A stretch of DNA of 64,000 bases from contig CACRXP010000634.1 in the NCBI GenBank assembly GCA_902702965.1, positions 80,389 through 144,388 of the forward strand, given 5' to 3'. Of the stretch, positions 59,426 to 64,000 are shown piece after piece. The DNA comes from Spirometra erinaceieuropaei. Its lineage: Eukaryota > Platyhelminthes > Cestoda > Diphyllobothriidea > Diphyllobothriidae. The first letter of the stretch is position 1. The number at the start of each line of letters is the position of its first letter. Both the position numbers and the translations under genes were made by a program. Under the pieces are notes generated by a model, which saw nothing but the letters and a program-made list of their open reading frames with translations, was not told where the DNA came from and did not search any database.

Positions 59426-60715
59426 ATATGCCTGCGTTCTAGCTACGGCTTAATTCTCAATTATGTTGCTGAATACTTGATTTGGTAAACTGATTACCAC
59501 AGCTTCGAGAAAATAATCGAGAACAAAAGCCAGCGTGTATACTTCAAGATCTTAAAGCAAGTGGAGTCTTAATCTTTCAATTGCGCATTTTTACAAGATG
59601 AATGGGCAGAAAAATACTGGCAATAAGCGTGCTCAGCTCCGATTTCTAAAGCTAAAGTTCAGATATAAAAGCCAAATATGATTCGACTACCTTCTCTAAA
59701 ACGTTGCAATGCATAAACATAGGCTTTAGACAGTTCATATGAACTGCTTCGCCAAGGTCTTTCAAACTTTTGTGCGACCGCATCCGGAGTTTATTATCCA
59801 AGCATGGAGACCCTGGACTGCTAGAGACCTCGGCATACTCGAAAAAGTTCAGCGGCGAGCAACGAAACTTGTATCTGGGCAGTGGTCACTACCCCACGAA
59901 ATACGATTAGCTAATCTTAACCTCTTTCCTCTGAGTTACAGACAGCTACGTGGGGACCTGATACAAGCTTTCCGCATCGTGCGCAATCAGGGCTGCTGCC
60001 TCGCATCTGGAGACTTCTTCGAGTTGGCGACTACGACTAAACTGAGAGGCCATCTACTCAAACTACGTGTGACTGGTGCCCGGCTGGACACGAAAGTTCT
60101 TCTTCTCCGACAGACTGGTCGCAGCCTGGAATGCCTTGACTGAGGACTTAGTTATGTCGGGATCCGTAGATACTTTTAAACGGAGGCTAGATCAACATTG
60201 GAGCGCGAATCACTATACCGCCGGTATACCGCCAACTTGATAGCCGACATTGACAATTTAGTGTTATGACGATACTACTATCAACACTTAAGTAACATGT
60301 GTTTATGTAATTTATTATCCTTGGGCCGCGTCGCACACCACTACTCGCATTCACCACGATGCCTGCAGACTGAAAAATTTTACTTCTTTTCCTGTATCCT
60401 AAGTGTGCTTCAACAGTCTGCTGCATTTAATCAACAAACTGAGCTCCTGTGCCTCTGAATTTTTGTTAACGCACGACATTCTGTGTCTGTCTGTACAGTT
60501 TTTGTTATTCCCCTTGTACTTTTTTCATGTTGCTTCCTTTTCATTTTCTCCGTATACTTCCTCTGCATGTAACCAATAGGGATTTCAAGGGTACACACTT
60601 ACTTTCCCAGAAATATACTGATACTGATACTACCCTGCCAACCCTCATTTACTAAAGATGATAAATATATGTGTCAGCGGCTTCAGGAGACACTGATGCT
60701 GTACATTGTTGGATG
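59426..60715 (+). pseudogene. Decayed member of the secreted-protein family, split by a LINE
   Basis: After an intact-looking acceptor (GTGGTACAG), exon A can be traced with stops and indels (GTTGCTGAATACTTGATTTG, TCTTTCAATTGCGCATTTTT, GGGCAGAAAAATACTGGCAA). It joins directly to a part of exon B (NMIRLPSLKRCNA, then DSSYE) at about 59673-59735, with no intron and without the first third of exon B. A LINE follows. Exon B resumes at about 60634 with CTGCCAACCCTCATTTACTA, which aligns with CTGCCAACTTAAGTTTATTG of the 47.7-kb exon. Closest to the 16-kb copy. Confidence 0.7.
59736..60633 (+). mobile_element. CR1/jockey-like LINE, 5'-truncated, inserted in the family pseudogene
   Basis: It starts in the RT C-terminal region: NCFAKVFQTFVRPHPEF, QAWRPWTARDLGILEKVQRR, FPLSYRQLRGDLIQAFR and RGHLLKLRVTGARLD. 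A frameshift near 60085 follows, then RSLEC-side remnants through AWNALT and an ADTFKRRLDQ-like end in the other frame. The 3' UTR ends with GATACTGATACTGATAC, a short tandem tail typical of CR1-like elements. The family exon it interrupts continues on both sides, with CTGC at each junction. Confidence 0.85.
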
Positions 60716-61732
60716 CTTTCTTAAAATAGACGTAGACTGCGTGCACTGCATTGCCGTCATCGACTGCCCGCGTCTAGCGTTCTCAACAATAAGGTAGGTT
60801 TGTCACACATGATCCGCCTTTACGAATTCCGTGCCGGACGTCGCATAGCAAATTAAGCTATGCTAATTATTTTTTCCATAATTTTGCAACAAACTCATAT
60901 AAGGCTAGTTGTTTTTTAGTTATTTGCCAAGACCTTGCAGCCGACTTTATAAATTGGCGTGATCCGGGAATATTTCCGATCGGTGAGCAAATAGACTGTC
61001 AACAGTTCTTTGCCAACAATAGCTTCCGTGAAAGAGACAACTTAAAGCGTTGGCCCGTCCATAAAGTCGCAGTCAGAAGAAATAAATGCGCTTCCATTCT
61101 TAAAGGTGGACTGAAAAGTTGCGAAAGGTGTTCTGCTTTTTCTCTGTCTTCATTGAGCTCTAGACCTGCATTATTTTTTCAATAATGAGATTGGATCTCT
61201 GTTTCCCGAGCTCTTTCACGTTTGTTCGGCGACGTGTGGTGGATCGGAAGAAGTCAGTTGACGTCTACTCGGTTTTATTTTTACTCGGTTTCTGTTAAAA
61301 GACGTGATTAAATCTAAATGAAATGCCAGACGAACCGAGCACCTCGCCGTAAAATTCAACTAGTCCAAAGTGTCAGAGGGACCTTTTAACCTGTTAAAGC
61401 ACATTACGCTTCAGAACACCCACCGCCTTGTCCATTTCCGCAAATGAGCTCGTCATTACCATACAATCAGTCAGCATACGCAACAACAACTTATGTGGCC
61501 CACAGCAATAGATGCGCAGCCAGCAAAAGAGTTTAAAAGAGTAAACTATGGAAAACCTGCACAACTTCGGCGAATACGCATAAATGAGTGGAGTATCGCG
61601 AGGAGCTTTCACGATGTTGCTCCTCTCCCAGTTTTCTTCGACGTTGATAATCCAATAATTTTGTTTGGCTCTCAACCCTAAGTATTTCCGTATACATTAC
61701 GACCGATGGTTGCATGAACGAGCAACAGAAGA
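60716..61732. other. Unassigned sequence
   Basis: No supported feature. Confidence 0.4.
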
Positions 61733-61900
61733 ATGGGCGACATTGAGATAGCTGTAGAAGCAGTTATGGATTCCCAAATGACGAATCGGAATGGAGCAGG
61801 ATGGGAGGCCACGAAAAAGCCAGAATGCAAACCTGGTTGGTGGCATGAGCAGACTAAAAGGTTGACGATATGCGCCAATCCTGAAAGTCGGATGTTTATG
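61733..61900 (+). CDS. Candidate exon of an unrecognised gene
   Basis: The frame reads MGDIEIAVEAVMDSQMTN, GAGWEATKKPECKPGWW and HEQTKRLTICANPESRMF, and ends at ATGGTAAGTTAG, a good donor (GTAAGT at 61901). Two cysteines and tryptophans look like an extracellular or enzyme fragment. I do not recognise it and find no second exon with confidence. Confidence 0.35.
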
Positions 61901-61906
61901 GTAAGT

Positions 61907-62560
61907 TAGGAATATTTTTGTTCTAACGGAAAGTCAACCCTTTTATCAGAACAAGGGGTAAAGTAGCTGATGTGGTCGCCAGCAAGGGGGGACCAGACAA
62001 TCATGGCGTGTGAGGGTAGGGAAGCCGGAAGTTATGTACGAGAACGACACCGTAGGTTATGCATGACTTACCCAAGTACTCATCCCTGCATAGTTCGAAA
62101 GATACACGGGATCTGGATTTTCTATTTGTGAGTCACAGCATAGATGGATTAGACTGAGCTGAAGGCATAGGTCGCGGGCAGAAATACGGCGACCAGTGGT
62201 TCCCAGGCAAGACCTCACACAGTAGTCGTCCAAACGAAAATACCGCCGCTATCTCTTAGTGCATATCAATCAGTGTCAATTAGCATATATGGAATAAATG
62301 ACAGAAGTCCCTTAAAACCCTGTTTAAACGACATTGGTCTGCTTGAAAAGCGGTTGAGGTGCAAACATTTTACGGATACTTCAAGTGCGCAAAATGCACC
62401 GGACAGAGAGTAAAACAGGAGTGTACAAATAGTGAGCCATTTGCGAAGGAAAAGCGAACAAGACATACGACAACGTACGACATTTCGACCGTAGTGATCA
62501 AAGATTTTCATCGTATGTTATAAAGCAAGGTTAGGACAGGGACGGTGAATTGCGCGTGAA
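61907..62560. other. Unassigned sequence
   Basis: No supported feature. Confidence 0.4.
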
Positions 62561-62968
62561 TTGTTTTATAGTAATATAAGACTCGTACTGAATCAACCGT
62601 ACTCTCCTCCTCCCCCATCTGGGTACGGTGCCATTACAGGAAAGGCCACAGGTGGCTGGCGCGGTGAAAACCCGCATCTAGACACACCACTACACCTTCT
62701 GGTTCAAAACAAACGCTTGGCCAGGATCTTAGAGAAGAACGAAATCGGTGGACGACGCGGAACCTAGTTGGCACAACATCAGCCGGCAACTGGACATGCC
62801 ATCGGACTCCCATCTAGTCCGCGTGCTGGTCCTGCGCATTTACCGTACGACCCATCTTGGCGAACAAAGCATTCACTAGATCTCCACGTAGTATATTCAG
62901 CAATGTCAACCATCCTGAAGACAAAATGTGTTGCTGAAATAAAGCTGGTAGTCTTTTTATATTTGTAA
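62561..62968 (+). pseudogene. Open frame with one internal stop, unrecognised
   Basis: A single frame of 135 codons broken only by TAG at 62765-62767. It begins proline-rich (QPYSPPPPSGYGA), then TGGWRGENPHLDTPLH and QNKRLARILEKNEIG, and after the stop QHQPATGHAIGLPSSP and LPYDPSWRTKHS. It could be a decayed gene. No family recognised. Confidence 0.3.
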
Positions 62969-63052
62969 TTGTGATAATTGCGGTCCCATCTTTACTATTC
63001 CCATGAAATTAGGAAGCCGATTAGCATATGTAGTTGACCGGCATTAGTAGAC

Positions 63053-63982
63053 ATGACGTGGAAGGTAGCATCAGCAGGTGGATTGTTTTGCTTTAGAGCA
63101 GCAGTTCTGAAGTCCGGTCAGGCCAGTAATTATTGCCGCGGGGCACGTAGCATAGTGTCTGAAATGGCGCTATTGTCATCTTTACATACAAAGTTCATAG
63201 CGTACGTTCAAATTGATGAAGCAGAGCATGTCAAGCCCAGAACCCGGGTGGACGCCACTTAGATAGGCTGCCCCTGTCAGAAAGAGGTGCGACTACCAAT
63301 TATATGGGCTGTGTTCATCCCCATATCTATACTCATCGCCGTGATCATATGCTTTTTAATGTGCAACCACCAAGCGAAGCTAATGTCGAAACGCTTGTGG
63401 ACTTAACTGTCAGAGACGTGTCCAGTGAAGTTAGATAAACGCTTCAATCGGCCTAACAGCGGCTTTGCAATTCCCACCGCAGGTACTAAAGTCAGACTAC
63501 CGTGTGATGTTCACAGAGACCTCCCTGAGCATACCATAACCGCAGAGTACCAAGACGTTTGTCGAATGCACATTTGCGGCAGACGACCCACCCTTTCCTC
63601 ACCTTGTCCTGACAAAACTCGTCAAGGTTGCATTGCCTAACCCGGCGAGACCACACCAACGATCATACCAGGTATGGACTCCTTCTACAACGACACTCTA
63701 ATCTCGGAAGTGGAACGCAGAAACCTAATGCGCATGCCTAGGAAAACACTTAAAAATCCAAGCTTTGATTTATATGGCTAAGACGACTTGTCATATACCA
63801 AAGTGGCGGCAGAGGTTTGTCTTTCCTCTCGCTACCTCCTCAGTTCTTCGGCATGGGACTCCGTTGGGCAAGTACACAGATTTCATTATGAGATGTCAAC
63901 CACGAGGGGCTTTGCTTATAAATGGTTAGGATGGCTTGTAAGACAGGACCAAGAAGGCAGAAGCTTGCTTTGCAGGAGATGA
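63053..63982 (+). pseudogene. Long sparse-stop frame with a membrane segment, unrecognised
   Basis: One frame of 310 codons has only four internal stops (63260, 63406, 63638, 63773) before the TGA at 63980. It holds a clear transmembrane segment (LPIIWAVFIPISILIAVI, then CFLMC, 63287-63360) followed by basic residues (KLMSKR), a cysteine-containing stretch (LPCDVHRDLPEH, VCRMHICGR) and a C-terminal part (MRMPRKTLKNPSF, FAYKWLGWLVRQDQEG). Stops are about a third as frequent as expected by chance. It may be a decayed gene or element ORF; chance is not excluded. Confidence 0.3.
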
Positions 63983-64000
63983 GATTTCACGCAAAAGTTC

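Noticed and set aside
1..64000. CRISPR arrays, bacterial operons, rRNA
   Set aside because: No regularly spaced short repeats, no ribosome-binding-site-led gene strings and no rRNA words seen. Introns and retroelements mark it as eukaryotic.

Overview
The window looks like repeat-dense, non-coding-rich nuclear DNA of an invertebrate animal. GT-AG introns, a tRNA-derived SINE, Penelope-like elements (PLEs), a CR1/jockey-like LINE and degenerate CCCTAA repeats all point to a parasitic flatworm. A diphyllobothriid-type tapeworm is my best guess (inference). Nothing supports a bacterial reading: there are no operons, rRNA genes, intact tRNA genes or CRISPR arrays.

Host genes. The clearest signal is a multicopy family I do not recognise, at about 6.2-6.9 kb (-), 16.2-16.8 kb (-), 25.1-25.8 kb (-) and 45.3-47.8 kb (+), with a decayed copy at 59.4-60.7 kb (+). 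Each intact copy has an exon A of 257 nt (260 nt in one) after a phase-1 acceptor, a phase-0 donor, and a terminal exon B of exactly 303 nt. The 45-kb copy is complete: a TATA box, a 64-nt signal-peptide exon, exon A, a 1.4-kb intron holding a dead duplicate of exon B, a live exon B and a poly(A) signal. It predicts a secreted protein of 207 residues with four family-wide cysteines. A few other isolated candidate exons are listed at low confidence.

Mobile elements. Three PLE families are present. Family I: 1-1433, 2655-3560, 14.95-15.09 kb and 28.6-29.2 kb. Family II: 10.3-11.7, 17.9-18.3, 20.3-21.1, 33.6-34.5, 52.2-53.3, 54.4-55.0 and 57.6-58.5 kb. Family III: one almost full-length copy at 38.5-41.7 kb with direct terminal repeats. 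Family II tails carry a hammerhead-ribozyme-like core, and three family II insertions have an inverted copy joined head-on to their 5' side. Telomere-like CCCTAA tracts abut PLEs at three places. A 5'-truncated LINE lies at 9.4-10.3 kb (-), a second at 59.7-60.6 kb (+) interrupts the decayed family gene, and a fragment lies at 55.7-56.1 kb.

Other repeats. A direct repeat of about 2.65 kb occurs at 19.4-22.0 and 32.7-35.3 kb, each copy with a family II PLE tail inside. A foldback element of about 1 kb occurs at 36.5-37.5 and 41.8-42.8 kb, each time inside a larger SINE-foldback-terminal-repeat unit that flanks the family III PLE. Two SINEs sit in tandem at 26.96-27.56 kb. Most remaining sequence is AT-rich and unrecognised.
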